Shown in pieces: positions 7,963 through 18,458 of a stretch of 64,000 nucleotides of DNA (the stretch's first letter is position 1; every line of letters begins with the position of its first letter). Under the pieces are notes generated by a model. The model saw only the letters and a program-made list of their open reading frames with translations, searched no databases and was not told where the DNA came from. Both the position numbers and the translations under genes were made by a program. The stretch is from PZPK01 sp041590075 (GTDB lineage Bacteria; Pseudomonadota; Gammaproteobacteria; Pseudomonadales; Oleiphilaceae): positions 16,648-80,647 of the forward strand of contig JBFHUL010000002.1 of NCBI GenBank assembly GCA_041590075.1, read 5' to 3'.

Positions 7963-9126
7963 TTATTCTGCGCCGCGGGCTTCAAGCATCGCGACCGCAG
8001 GCAGGGTCTTTCCCTCCACAAATTCAAGGAAGGCGCCGCCACCTGTTGAGATATATGAAACCTTATCAGCAATACCGTATTTATCTACCGCCGCGAGCGT
8101 ATCACCACCACCGGCAATGGAAAATCCGGTGCTGGCAGCAATTGCTTCCGACACCGCTTTCGTACCCGCACCAAACTGATCAAACTCGAACACGCCAACC
8201 GGTCCATTCCAAATGATCGTACCCGCCTGCTTCAGTACCGCGGCAAGCTGCTCGGCGCTCTGTGGGCCAATATCGAAAATCATATCGTCTTCGGCCACTT
8301 CATCGGCATGTTTTATCGTCGCTTCAGCATCTTCAGAGAAAGCTTTTCCCACCACCACATCAACAGGCAAAGGCACTTCTGTCTGTTCAGCCAGCTTCGT
8401 GGCCTCCGGGATCAAATCGTGCTCGCACAGGGATTTCCCCACCGGCTTGCCGGCCGCAGCAAGAAAGGTATTGGCGATTCCGCCGCCCACAATCAGCTGA
8501 TCAACCACTTTAGACAACGACTCAAGCACGGTAAGCTTGGTAGATACTTTGGAACCACCTACGATAGCAACCAAAGGCCGGGCAGGATTATCAAGGGCCT
8601 TCGCCAGTGCCTCCAGCTCCGCAGCCAACAGAGGGCCCGCACAGGCGACCGGTGCGTATTTTCCCACGCCATGGGTAGACGCTTGCGCACGATGCGCCGT
8701 TCCGAACGCATCCATCACAAACACATCACACAGCGCTGCATAGTCTTGTGACAAGGCTTCGTCGTCTTTTTTCTCGCCTTTGTTGAAACGAACATTTTCG
8801 AATAACACGACTTCGCCTTCCTGCAACTCGCCGGGCGCGCGCCAATTGTCGAGCACACGCACGGTCTGACCAAGCAGCTCCGACAAGTGCGCCGCCACCG
8901 GTTTAAGGGAGAACTCTTCGGTGTATTCGCCTTCAGTCGGACGACCAAGATGCGACATCAGCATCACCTTGGCACCCGCATCGATAGCCAGCCGTATGGT
9001 CGGCAGTGCCGCCCTGATACGTGCGTCACTGGTGACTTTACCATCCTTCACCGGCACGTTGAGATCTTCACGAATCAGTACGCGCTTGCCCCGCAGATCG
9101 AGATCGGCCATTTTAATAATGCTCAT
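7963..9126 (-). CDS. pgk: Phosphoglycerate kinase
   Basis: Reversible transfer of phosphate between 1,3-bisphosphoglycerate and ADP. At 387 residues it has the normal bacterial length. The N-terminal signature KRVLIREDLNVPVKDG is at residues 14-29. The nucleotide-domain motifs VAIVGGSKVSTKL (about 185) and the C-terminal FSIAGGGDTLAAVDKYG are intact. The start MSIIKMADLDLRG matches Pseudomonas-type Pgk. It lies 66 bp downstream of epd and 88 bp upstream of fba, all on the minus strand, which fits one operon. Confidence 0.97.
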   Translation of the reverse strand: MSIIKMADLDLRGKRVLIREDLNVPVKDGKVTSDARIRAALPTIRLAIDAGAKVMLMSHLGRPTEGEYTEEFSLKPVAAHLSELLGQTVRVLDNWRAPGELQEGEVVLFENVRFNKGEKKDDEALSQDYAALCDVFVMDAFGTAHRAQASTHGVGKYAPVACAGPLLAAELEALAKALDNPARPLVAIVGGSKVSTKLTVLESLSKVVDQLIVGGGIANTFLAAAGKPVGKSLCEHDLIPEATKLAEQTEVPLPVDVVVGKAFSEDAEATIKHADEVAEDDMIFDIGPQSAEQLAAVLKQAGTIIWNGPVGVFEFDQFGAGTKAVSEAIAASTGFSIAGGGDTLAAVDKYGIADKVSYISTGGGAFLEFVEGKTLPAVAMLEARGAE

Positions 9127-9192
9127 GCATCTTCCTCTTACTGTAAATCGTTCGAGACGAAGTTCTTGTGTCTCGATGTCGCTGATTGAGTA

Positions 9193-10209
9193 TTAACGCT
9201 GCCAGTATCTGGCAACATCCAACATTCGATTTGCAAACGCCCATTCGTTGTCGAACCAGGTGAGCACTTTGGCAAGCCGAGCGTTCACGACGCGCGTCTG
9301 ACTGCCATCAATAATCCCGGAATGGGCATCATGATTAAAATCACTCGATGCGAGTGGTTCTTCGGTGTAAGCGAGCACGCCGTTGTAATCTGAACTACTC
9401 GCCCGTTGCATTACCCGATTCAGAGATGTCACATCCGCTGCTCGTTGCAGAGAAACGGTGAGGTCGATCGCCGAGACATTCACGGTAGGCACGCGCATTG
9501 CGACCGCTTCAAAGCGATTAGCCATATGTGGCAACAAGCGCTCAACCCCTCGGGCCAGCGCGGTATCTACCGGCACCATGTTTTGCATCGCGCTGCGAGT
9601 GCGGCGCAAATCGTGATGATGATAGGCATCGATCGTTGGTTGATCGTTCATCGCCGAATGAATGGTTGTGAGCGTACCGGCTTCGATACCAAATTCGTCG
9701 TCGATACTTTTGATCACGGGCACAATGGCATTCGTCGTACACGAGGCATTGGAAACAATACGATGTGCGGCCGACAAAGACTGATGATTAACCCCGTATA
9801 CCACCGTAAGATCTACGTCGGCATCGGCGGGCTGTGAGAACAGCACCCGGTGCGCACCGGCACGTAAATGCGCTTCGGCGTCGGCGCGACGACCAAATAC
9901 TCCGGTACATTCGAAGACCATATCCACATCGAGCTCCTTCCATGGCAGCCCATTTATATTGTCGCGCTGCAACACACGAATCGTATCGCCCATCACACGC
10001 AGGGATTTACCATCAGGGTCGACCTGAACGTCTCCCGAAAATCGCCCATGTGTGGTGTCGTAACGGGTGAGATAGGCAATGGTATCGATGTCCGACAGCT
10101 CATTGATCGCCACCACTTCGAGCGCGTCACGGTAACCGTTTTCGTACAATGCACGCAGTATGCACTGGCCGATCCGACCATACCCGTTGATGGCAATACG
10201 TTTGCTCAT
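9193..10209 (-). CDS. epd: D-erythrose-4-phosphate dehydrogenase
   Basis: GAPDH-family enzyme oxidising erythrose-4-phosphate to 4-phosphoerythronate, the first step of DXP-independent pyridoxal phosphate synthesis. The 338-residue protein has the NAD motif INGYGRIGQ at residues 6-14 and the catalytic cysteine in SNASCTTNA. The segment VVAINELSDIDTIAYLTRYD followed by TTHGRF is closer to Epd than to glycolytic GapA. The neighbours are also those of epd: tkt (which makes erythrose-4-phosphate) 13 bp upstream and pgk downstream. A GAPDH role cannot be excluded from sequence alone. Confidence 0.9.
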   Translation of the reverse strand: MSKRIAINGYGRIGQCILRALYENGYRDALEVVAINELSDIDTIAYLTRYDTTHGRFSGDVQVDPDGKSLRVMGDTIRVLQRDNINGLPWKELDVDMVFECTGVFGRRADAEAHLRAGAHRVLFSQPADADVDLTVVYGVNHQSLSAAHRIVSNASCTTNAIVPVIKSIDDEFGIEAGTLTTIHSAMNDQPTIDAYHHHDLRRTRSAMQNMVPVDTALARGVERLLPHMANRFEAVAMRVPTVNVSAIDLTVSLQRAADVTSLNRVMQRASSSDYNGVLAYTEEPLASSDFNHDAHSGIIDGSQTRVVNARLAKVLTWFDNEWAFANRMLDVARYWQR

Positions 10210-10222
10210 CGCGGCGTACTGA

Positions 10223-12223
10223 TCACTCTTCCAGCAGCTCTTGTGCTACCGTTAATACATTTTCGAGCGTAAACCCAAACTCCTCGAACAGTTGCCCTGC
10301 GGGAGCCGACTCACCAAAGGATTCCATTCCGATAATGCGGCCGTCCAGGCCCACGTATTTGTACCAGAAATCAGCGATGCCAGCTTCGATGGCGATACGC
10401 GCCCCCACTTCTACCGGCAATACCTTCTGTCGGTACTCGGCGGGTTGGCGATCGAACACATCGGTTGAGGGCATGGAGACCACGCGAACTTTGCGACCCT
10501 GATCACGCAGATTAACCGCCGCCTGTTGCGCCAAACCAACTTCTGAACCGGTCGCGATCAGAATCAATTCCGGCTCACCGTCGCAATCACTGAGAATGTA
10601 AGCCCCTTTTGCCGCATCCGCGATTTGTTCAGCGCTACGCGCTTGATGCGGCAACCCCTGACGCGAAAAGATCAGCGAGCTGGGCCCGTCAGTACGTTCG
10701 ATCGCGGCTTTCCAGGCAATTGCCGATTCAACGGTGTCGCAGGGGCGCCATACATCCATATTTGGGGTGTGACGCAAGTTGGATAACTGTTCAACCGGCT
10801 GGTGGGTCGGGCCGTCTTCGCCGAGGCCGATCGAATCATGAGTAAAAACGTATATCGCACGCTGCTTCATTAAGGCAGACATACGCACGGCATTGCGTGC
10901 ATACTCCATGAAAATCAGGAATGTTGCGCCATAAGGTACAAACCCGCCATGCAAGGCAATACCATTCATAATGGCGGCCATACCAAACTCACGCACGCCA
11001 TAGTGCAGATAATTGCCACTTGCATCTTCATTGGTGATTGCCTGAGAACCGCTCCAGATCGTCAGGTTAGAGCCCGCGAGGTCGGCCGAACCACCCAGGA
11101 GTTCAGGTAGCAGCGGCCCGTAAGCGTTTAAGGTATTCTGTGACGCTTTACGGCTCGCTACGTCTTCGCCGCCCTCCTGACACGCTGCAATATAGGCATC
11201 TGCTTTAGCAAGGAAGTCTGCTGGTAATTCACCGCTCAGGCGGCGTTTGAGCTCTGCAGCTTTGGCGGGCTCTGCCTGTTCGTAGGCAGCAAGGGCGGCG
11301 TTCCAGTTCTGCTCGGCGCTGGCGCCTTTTTCATGAGCATTCCAACCGGCATACACATCATCAGGTACTTCGAACGCCCCGTGTGTCCAACCCAGTTCTT
11401 TTCGGGTCGCTGCGATTTCCTCGTCGCCCAGAGGCGCACCGTGGCACTCCTCTTTGCCTGCTTTATTGGGAGAACCGAAACCGATCACCGTTTTACAGCA
11501 GATCAGCGTAGGTTGATTTGTATTGGCGCGGGCAGCTTCAATGGCCGCTTTGATGGCATCGCTGTCGTGGCCATCTACGGCAGGGATCACCTGCCAACCG
11601 TAGGCTTCGAAGCGCTTGGGCGTATCATCGGTAAACCAGCCATCAACCTCGCCATCAATCGATATGCCATTGTCGTCATAGAACACCACGAGCTTGCCCA
11701 GTCCCAGCGTACCGGCCAGTGAACATACCTCATGGGAAATTCCTTCCATCAGGCAGCCGTCACCGGTGAACGCGTAGGTATAGTGATCGATAATCTGATG
11801 CGCGCCGGTGTTGAACTGCGCAGCCAATGTTTTCTCGGCGATCGCCATCCCAACCGCATTGGCAATACCCTGCCCGAGCGGACCGGTCGTCGTTTCAACG
11901 CCCGGCGTGTAACCGTATTCAGGATGGCCGGGGGTGCGCGAGTGAAGCTGACGAAAGTTTTTAAGATCATCAATGCCCAAATCGTAGCCACTCAGATGCA
12001 ACAAGGAGTACACCAACATAGAGCCATGGCCATTAGACATCACGAACCGGTCGCGGTTGGGCCAATCAGGATTTTGGGGGTTATGGGAGAGGTAATCGTT
12101 CCACAGCACCTCGGCGATATCAGCCATGCCCATAGGGGCGCCGGGGTGACCGGACTTGGCTTTTTGGACGGCATCCATACTCAATGCACGGATGGCGTTA
12201 GCGAGTTCTCGACGAGATGGCAT
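10223..12223 (-). CDS. tkt: Transketolase
   Basis: Thiamine-diphosphate enzyme of the non-oxidative pentose phosphate pathway. The 666 residues match the family (about 665). The TPP motif begins with GDGCLMEG near residue 155 and ends with the conserved asparagine of FYDDNGISIDG. The substrate-binding N-terminus ANAIRALSMDAVQKAKSGHP is typical, and the pyrimidine domain carries THDSIGLGEDGPTHQPVEQL near 470. It is the first gene of the minus-strand group with epd, pgk and fba, and its product erythrose-4-phosphate is the Epd substrate. A 146-bp gap with a hairpin separates it from the upstream NAD-GDH gene. Confidence 0.97.
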   Translation of the reverse strand: MPSRRELANAIRALSMDAVQKAKSGHPGAPMGMADIAEVLWNDYLSHNPQNPDWPNRDRFVMSNGHGSMLVYSLLHLSGYDLGIDDLKNFRQLHSRTPGHPEYGYTPGVETTTGPLGQGIANAVGMAIAEKTLAAQFNTGAHQIIDHYTYAFTGDGCLMEGISHEVCSLAGTLGLGKLVVFYDDNGISIDGEVDGWFTDDTPKRFEAYGWQVIPAVDGHDSDAIKAAIEAARANTNQPTLICCKTVIGFGSPNKAGKEECHGAPLGDEEIAATRKELGWTHGAFEVPDDVYAGWNAHEKGASAEQNWNAALAAYEQAEPAKAAELKRRLSGELPADFLAKADAYIAACQEGGEDVASRKASQNTLNAYGPLLPELLGGSADLAGSNLTIWSGSQAITNEDASGNYLHYGVREFGMAAIMNGIALHGGFVPYGATFLIFMEYARNAVRMSALMKQRAIYVFTHDSIGLGEDGPTHQPVEQLSNLRHTPNMDVWRPCDTVESAIAWKAAIERTDGPSSLIFSRQGLPHQARSAEQIADAAKGAYILSDCDGEPELILIATGSEVGLAQQAAVNLRDQGRKVRVVSMPSTDVFDRQPAEYRQKVLPVEVGARIAIEAGIADFWYKYVGLDGRIIGMESFGESAPAGQLFEEFGFTLENVLTVAQELLEE

Positions 12224-12295
12224 TCAGGTTTCTCCCAGGCAGGTCTGTAAAAAGCGCCGTATTTTCGCTTATATCCTGCCCGGTCGCAACCAAGA

Positions 12296-12314
12296 AGGGC
12301 TGTAGTACAGCCCT
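12296..12314. repeat. Stable inverted repeat between NAD-GDH and tkt
   Basis: AGGGCTGTA and TACAGCCCT form perfect 9-bp arms around a single base, 56 bp beyond the NAD-GDH stop. Read on the minus strand the stem is followed by TTCTTGG, a poor U-tract, so it may be a weak terminator or an mRNA 3' stabiliser. Confidence 0.45.
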
Positions 12315-12369
12315 AAATAACCCTCAGTGGCGTAGACGCCAGCAAAGCCTCTCATGATGCACCGGATTT

Positions 12370-15300
12370 TTACCCGGGCACGGTATGCACAGTACTTTGT
12401 GCGAGATCCAAAAGTTCCCGCAGCGCAACCGCATACATAGCAAACTCGGCATCTTCTGTCGCTTTGAATTCGGTTAAAGTCTGGCGCCAGCGCTGAATTA
12501 GATCCGCATGCTGCTCCAACCACAGGTCGATGCGCTTATCAATGTCCTTCGGTGCATTCTGAAGATTGAGCAAACCCACAGTAATTGCACGCTGCTGCCA
12601 ATCCAGGTCTTCACGAAAGGCTTCGCGAGCCAACGCCTGCCAATGTGTCAGCGGGGTCAAGGTATTGATTTGCTGACCAAACCAAGTCAAATCCAAACGC
12701 GACCCCAGTGCATAGTAAACCTTCGCTACCCTGTCGAGCGCTTCACCGGAACTTTCCTGCGCTTCAATAATACCCAGAGCAGCATAGAGGTGACTGGCGC
12801 CGGCGATCGTCGCCGCAATGGCCTCCGGTACACCCTCCGTCACCAGTCCATCGTACTTCTTCTGCCAGGCTTCTTTGGTCGCACCATCAAGATAGTCAGG
12901 TAAGGCCTTGCCAATCTGCGCGATACCCTTGGCAAATTTTTCCATGTTTCCGGCCACATTCAATTCAGACCGGCGATTGCGAATCAACCAACGACTGGCG
13001 CGACGCATCAGACTCATCAATTCCGCCATCATGCTCATTTGCAATTCGCTGGGCACTTTGTGATCGAGCGCCTCAATCGACTCCCACCAATATTCAAGCT
13101 GGAATACGTCGCGCGCGATAATGTAGGCCAAAGCGATCGCCGGCACTGTCGCCCCGGTCGATTGTCGCAAACGCTCCACGAAGGTAATGCCCATGTGGTT
13201 AACCATGTCGTTGGCCAGCTGAGTGGCGATAATTTCGGGGCGCAGCCGGTGTGAGTGCAACTCTTTCTTATACTTCTTCACAATCTGCGCCGGAAAGACC
13301 ACTTCCACCTCATCAGCCAAACTGGGGTCTTCAGTGAGCTCAGGGATATCCAGAGTCTCTTTGAGATCGCCTTTCACATAGGAAATCAGCACCGATAACT
13401 CGGGACGTGTAAGGCCCTCACCGAGGGATTTACGCTCCGTAATCTGTTCATCATCCGGGATAAATTCCAGCTTGCGATTAAGTTTTCCCGATTGCTCCAT
13501 GGCATTAATGAGACGGCGATACTCTTCCATGCGCGACAGCGCATCCCGGTGGGCGATACTGATCGCCTGTGTTTGGCGATAATTGTTCTTGAGCACCAGA
13601 TCTGCTACCGAGTCGGTCATATCGGCCAATAACTTGTTACGCTGTTTTTCGGTAATATCGCCATTGGTCAGCACTTCATTGAGCAGAATTTTGATATTCA
13701 CCTCGTGGTCGGAACAATCAACGCCTGCCGCGTTGTCGATAAAGTCGGTATTCAACCGACCACCAGCCCGCCCGTATTCAATGCGTCCAAGTTGCGTCAT
13801 GCCGAGGTTGCCGCCCTCGCCCACTACTTTCGCACGCAACTCCTTACCATCAATGCGCAATACGTCGTTAGCCTTGTCACCGACATCAGCATGCGTTTCC
13901 GAGCTTGCTTTCACGTAGGTGCCAATCCCTCCGATCCATAGCAAATCGGCTTCTGCCTTGAGAATGTGATGGATCAATTGGTTCGGCGGCATTTTGTCTT
14001 CACTCACACCCAACCAACGCTTAACTTCAGGCGTTAGGGTCACCGACTTCGCCGAGCGTTCGAAGATCCCACCTCCTTTTGACATTAATTTCTGGTTGTA
14101 ATCGGTCCAGCTGGAACGCGGTAATTCGAACAAGCGCTTACGCTCTGCGAAGCTCTTGGCGGGATCTGGATCCGGGTCGAGAAAAATATGCATGTGATTA
14201 AAGGCTGCCACCAACTTGGTGTGAGGCGACAACAACATGCCGTTGCCAAAAACGTCACCGGCCATATCGCCGATGCCAATGGCCGTAAAGGGCTCGCTCT
14301 GTATATCAACACCCATTTCGCGAAAATGCCGCTGCACCGACACCCACGCACCTCGCGCGGTGATACCCATCTTTTTGTGATCGTAACCCTGACTGCCTCC
14401 CGAGGCGAAGGCATCCCCCAGCCAGTGCCCTTTCTTGAGAGAAATTTCGTTAGCGATATCCGAGAATGTCGCGGTGCCTTTGTCAGCGGCGACCACCAGG
14501 TAATAGTCATCTTCGTCATGACGCACCACCTGCTTGGGCGGCACTACCTTACCTTCGAGAAGATTATCGGTTACATCCAGCAAGCCGGTAATAAAGGTTT
14601 TGTAGCACGCAATCCCCTCTTTGATGAACGCATCGCGATCATTGGCGGGCGCCATTTTTGATACAAAACCGCCTTTGGCGCCAACCGGCACTATCACAGC
14701 GTTCTTCACCTGCTGCGCCTTCACCAGCCCCAGCACTTCGGTGCGATAGTCCTCAAACCGGTCCGACCAACGCAAGCCTCCGCGGGCCACTTTGCCGCCG
14801 CGCAGGTGTACACCTTCCACACGAGGCGAGTACACGAAAATTTCGAACATGGGCACCGGCAGCGGCACGTTGGGTATGGTGCGCGGCAATAACTTAAAGG
14901 AGATATAGTTTTTCTCCTGTCCGCTATCATCCAGTTGATAAAAATTGGTCCGCACCGTTGCCTTGATCAGGTCCAGATACAAGCGAAGAATCTTATCCTC
15001 TGTAAGATTCTGAACATTATCCAAGGCTTGATTGAACGCCTGCTCTTGCGCTTCCAGCAGTTTGTCGGATTTACTCTTGGACTTGTTCAGCGCGGGATCG
15101 AAACGCGTCGCAAACATCTCAACAAGCTGCAGCGCAATGTCGACGTGGTTCACGATGGTATTTGAAATAAACTCCTGCGAATTGCTAACACGAATCTGCC
15201 GCATATATCGCGAGTAAGCCCGCAGCACTGCAATTTCCCGCCAACTCATATAGGCCGCGACGAGCAAACGGTTAAAGGAATCGTTCTCGGCATCCCCTTC

Positions 15301-17232
15301 CCAGACTTTGCGGAACAGGGTTTCGAAACTGACCCGCATCTTTTGAATATCGATGGGTAGCTGACTGTCGGTACTGAGCATAAAATCATGCAACCAGACC
15401 GTGCGATTATGACGATCGATGGTTTCGTAGGGGTGTTCACCGATCACCCGAAACCCCATATTCTCGAAGATAGGCATCACATCCGACAAGGGCACCGGAT
15501 GCTCGGCATGGAACAGTTTGAAGTGAAAGACGCGATCATCCTCATCGATAGCGCGATAAAAGCTCATACTCAGGGGCCGCCCCTCACTAACTTCTTCGAT
15601 ATGGGCAATATCAATCGCAGCACGGCGAGGTGAAAATTCTTCCCGATAGCTCGATGAAAAAGCGTTGCGATACCGATTAATGTAATGGTTGGCCTGCTCT
15701 TCGCCGTAGGTTTCAAACAGCGACGTTTCTAGGTCATCCTGCCAGCTTTGCGCCACGGCGATGATTTTTTCTTCCAGCTCCTTCACATTGAGCACCCGGT
15801 CTTCCACCGGATCAATTTTGATATTGAATTGCGTGCGCGCCAGTACAGACTCGGAAATAAACGTATTGAAATCAATGTCCTGACCATTCAGATCAGTCAT
15901 CAGAATATTCTGAATCTTGAGTCGCAGGTCGGTGTTGTAGATGTCTCGCGGAACGTAAACCAGGCAGGTGACGAACCTGCCAAACGCATCTTCACGCATA
16001 AATAAACGAATCTGCCGCCGCTCCTGAATAAAAAGCGTACCCATGACCACATCAAACAATTCATCGGCATCAATCTGAAACAGCTCATCCCGCGGATACA
16101 CTGCCAGCAATTGCTCCAGTTCCTTGCCACTGTAATCTTTCGGATCGAGACCAGATTTGCGCAGTACCTTTTTTATTTTCTTTCTCAGCACGGGAATATC
16201 GTGGGGACTTTCGTTGAAAACGCGCGAGGTGAACAAGCCCAGAAAGCGACGTTCACCAATCACGTTACCTTTGCTATCAAAGCGCTTCACGGTGATATAG
16301 TCGGGGTACGCTGGGCGGTGCACGCGCGATCGATTGGATGATTTCGCAAAAGTAAGCAGATCTTTACTCAATACATGCTCGCGGGCGCGCTCACCAATGC
16401 CATCAAGATCAATCTCCTGACGGTGCTCATAGTGTAATTTCAGAATACCCAGTTCGCTGCCGGCCACCTGCACCAACCGACGTTTCTTACCATTCTTTTC
16501 AAGTGTGTACTCAACATAGCCAAGAAACGTAAAGTGGTCGGCTGCAATCCAGTGCATCAATGCCGCCATTTCCTCACAGTCGGCATCACTCAAGACCGGG
16601 TGATTGCCCGCTTTGAGTTCGTCCTCGATGTCGTTCGCATGCTGCAACATCGCGGGAAAATCAAGCACCGCCGTTTCTACGTCCTGGAGCACCGACTCAA
16701 TACTCTCCTTTAACGAGGCGATAGCGTTGGCATCGCTATGACGATCCACCTCTACAAACAGTATGGCTTCACCCTTGGCTTTTTCCTTGCGTGATTTGCG
16801 ATCGAGCAGTTTGGTGATCGCGCCCTGAGCATCCCGCTCGCAATACAAAATAGAGTGCTGAATACCGTGTATCTTTATTTCGCGATGGGCTAACTCCATG
16901 CGCACGGAATCAATAATAAACGGCATGTTTTTGTGCATCACTGCCAGCACCGTATGGCTCGACTGCCAGCCGTGTTCCTCGAGATTCGGGTTGAACACCC
17001 GGATCTTCGCGCTGCGGCCTTCAAATTTCTGCACAAACTTCCAAAACGAGGTGATGGAGCCCAGTACATCGACTAACCGCCTGCCTCGGTACTCATCAAT
17101 GAACACGCCCACGAACAACTGCTCAACAAACTCGGCTACCTGCTGCGCTTCTTTTTTATTGAGATTCTCGATAATCGCTTGGTTAATCTGCTCCAGAAAA
17201 GTTTTCTTGTTACTGGTATCGACTAATTTCAT
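12370..17232 (-). CDS. gdhB: NAD-specific glutamate dehydrogenase, large (L_180) type
   Basis: A 1620-residue NAD-dependent glutamate dehydrogenase, deaminating glutamate to 2-oxoglutarate; the length is that of the 180-kDa class in Pseudomonas and Streptomyces. The N-terminal half holds ACT-like regulatory segments. The catalytic core is near residues 810-850, with GGLRWSDRFEDYRTEVLGLV then VPVGAKGGF, which contains the substrate lysine region. The nucleotide domain follows with AIGIGDMAGDVFGNGM and GEGGNLGMTQLGRIEY. In the family the enzyme serves catabolism of glutamate and arginine. It is monocistronic by spacing and divergent from the Bat operon. No frameshift or missing motif was seen. 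Confidence 0.97.
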   Translation of the reverse strand: MKLVDTSNKKTFLEQINQAIIENLNKKEAQQVAEFVEQLFVGVFIDEYRGRRLVDVLGSITSFWKFVQKFEGRSAKIRVFNPNLEEHGWQSSHTVLAVMHKNMPFIIDSVRMELAHREIKIHGIQHSILYCERDAQGAITKLLDRKSRKEKAKGEAILFVEVDRHSDANAIASLKESIESVLQDVETAVLDFPAMLQHANDIEDELKAGNHPVLSDADCEEMAALMHWIAADHFTFLGYVEYTLEKNGKKRRLVQVAGSELGILKLHYEHRQEIDLDGIGERAREHVLSKDLLTFAKSSNRSRVHRPAYPDYITVKRFDSKGNVIGERRFLGLFTSRVFNESPHDIPVLRKKIKKVLRKSGLDPKDYSGKELEQLLAVYPRDELFQIDADELFDVVMGTLFIQERRQIRLFMREDAFGRFVTCLVYVPRDIYNTDLRLKIQNILMTDLNGQDIDFNTFISESVLARTQFNIKIDPVEDRVLNVKELEEKIIAVAQSWQDDLETSLFETYGEEQANHYINRYRNAFSSSYREEFSPRRAAIDIAHIEEVSEGRPLSMSFYRAIDEDDRVFHFKLFHAEHPVPLSDVMPIFENMGFRVIGEHPYETIDRHNRTVWLHDFMLSTDSQLPIDIQKMRVSFETLFRKVWEGDAENDSFNRLLVAAYMSWREIAVLRAYSRYMRQIRVSNSQEFISNTIVNHVDIALQLVEMFATRFDPALNKSKSKSDKLLEAQEQAFNQALDNVQNLTEDKILRLYLDLIKATVRTNFYQLDDSGQEKNYISFKLLPRTIPNVPLPVPMFEIFVYSPRVEGVHLRGGKVARGGLRWSDRFEDYRTEVLGLVKAQQVKNAVIVPVGAKGGFVSKMAPANDRDAFIKEGIACYKTFITGLLDVTDNLLEGKVVPPKQVVRHDEDDYYLVVAADKGTATFSDIANEISLKKGHWLGDAFASGGSQGYDHKKMGITARGAWVSVQRHFREMGVDIQSEPFTAIGIGDMAGDVFGNGMLLSPHTKLVAAFNHMHIFLDPDPDPAKSFAERKRLFELPRSSWTDYNQKLMSKGGGIFERSAKSVTLTPEVKRWLGVSEDKMPPNQLIHHILKAEADLLWIGGIGTYVKASSETHADVGDKANDVLRIDGKELRAKVVGEGGNLGMTQLGRIEYGRAGGRLNTDFIDNAAGVDCSDHEVNIKILLNEVLTNGDITEKQRNKLLADMTDSVADLVLKNNYRQTQAISIAHRDALSRMEEYRRLINAMEQSGKLNRKLEFIPDDEQITERKSLGEGLTRPELSVLISYVKGDLKETLDIPELTEDPSLADEVEVVFPAQIVKKYKKELHSHRLRPEIIATQLANDMVNHMGITFVERLRQSTGATVPAIALAYIIARDVFQLEYWWESIEALDHKVPSELQMSMMAELMSLMRRASRWLIRNRRSELNVAGNMEKFAKGIAQIGKALPDYLDGATKEAWQKKYDGLVTEGVPEAIAATIAGASHLYAALGIIEAQESSGEALDRVAKVYYALGSRLDLTWFGQQINTLTPLTHWQALAREAFREDLDWQQRAITVGLLNLQNAPKDIDKRIDLWLEQHADLIQRWRQTLTEFKATEDAEFAMYAVALRELLDLAQSTVHTVPG

Positions 17233-17482
17233 GCACAGCTCTCTCTTTTATTTTGAGGTGGGAAACAATGAACGCGCAGTGCGGAAAGACGCGCTACCGT
17301 ATCTTGAAAAATGCGCCTGTCACCCAATGTAATGTTCTGGATTGACCCCGGCCAAAGGGGCGAAAACTCAATTAAGAATAGTTCATAGATGAGAAATTGC
17401 TTATTCAGAATCAATCCATTAACTTGATTGGCCGCCTGAAACCGGGCGTTGTTTAAAGACTTTAAAAGGTGGAAATTTCGAT

Positions 17483-18448
17483 ATGAGTTCAAGAGCCGCA
17501 TTCACCTCCCTCAAAGCCGCACTCAGTGAATGTATTATTGGTCAACAACACTTGGTTGAACGATTGTTGATCACTCTGCTTGCCGATGGCCACCTTTTAG
17601 TCGAGGGTGCTCCAGGGCTCGCGAAAACCAAAGCCATCAAAGAACTTTCCGAGCGCATCCAAGGCAGCTTTCAGCGCATCCAGTTCACGCCGGACCTGCT
17701 CCCGTCAGACGTGACCGGCACCGAAATTTACCGCGTGGAAGACGGCCAGTTTCAATTTCAGAAAGGCCCTATTTTTCACAATCTGGTGCTGGCAGATGAA
17801 ATCAACCGGGCGCCAGCTAAAGTGCAATCCGCACTCCTTGAAGCCATGGCCGAACGCCAGGTCAGCGTGGGCAAAGCCACCTATCCGCTCGACAAACTCT
17901 TTCTGGTCATGGCCACGCAAAACCCGATCGAACAGGAAGGCACCTATCCACTGCCTGAAGCACAGCTGGACCGCTTTGTGATGCACATTCGCATTCAGTA
18001 CCCCGATGTTGATGCGGAGCGGCAGATTCTCCGCCTGGCGCGTCAGGAACAGGCTGAAGACAAGGCGCCGCCCACCACCCCTCTCGAAATCCCGCAGCAC
18101 GCCGTTTTTGAGGCGCGAGAAGAAGTACGCCGCCTGCATATGAGCGACGCGGTAGAAGAATATATCGTGCAACTAACGATGGCGACGCGCGAACCCGGCG
18201 CCTACGGTGACGATCTTGTACGCTGGATTGATTTTGGCTGTAGCCCGCGCGGCACCATAGCACTGGATCGTTGCGCTCGCGCCCATGCCTGGCTGCATGA
18301 CAAGGATTTTGTAAGTCCCGACGATGTGCGCGCCGTGCTGCACGATACCTTCCGCCACCGCATTCTGGTCAGTTTCGAAGCTGAAGCAGAAGGCATCAAT
18401 GCCGACCGCGTGATCAACGAACTCATTCATCGCGTCCCTGTCGCATAG
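17483..18448 (+). CDS. MoxR-family AAA+ ATPase
   Basis: A 321-residue AAA+ ATPase of the MoxR group, first gene of the Bat operon. The Walker A segment GAPGLAKTKAI lies at about residues 42-52. Walker B is LADEINRAPAK near 108, followed by sensor-region VMATQNPIEQEGTYPLPEAQ and the arginine-rich C-terminal lid. MoxR proteins work with VWA-domain partners, probably as chaperones for maturing or inserting cofactors in envelope complexes. The start is preceded by AAAAGGTGG. It is followed 10 bp later by a DUF58 gene, its usual partner. Confidence 0.95.
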   Translation: MSSRAAFTSLKAALSECIIGQQHLVERLLITLLADGHLLVEGAPGLAKTKAIKELSERIQGSFQRIQFTPDLLPSDVTGTEIYRVEDGQFQFQKGPIFHNLVLADEINRAPAKVQSALLEAMAERQVSVGKATYPLDKLFLVMATQNPIEQEGTYPLPEAQLDRFVMHIRIQYPDVDAERQILRLARQEQAEDKAPPTTPLEIPQHAVFEAREEVRRLHMSDAVEEYIVQLTMATREPGAYGDDLVRWIDFGCSPRGTIALDRCARAHAWLHDKDFVSPDDVRAVLHDTFRHRILVSFEAEAEGINADRVINELIHRVPVA

Positions 18449-18458
18449 GCGATCTGCA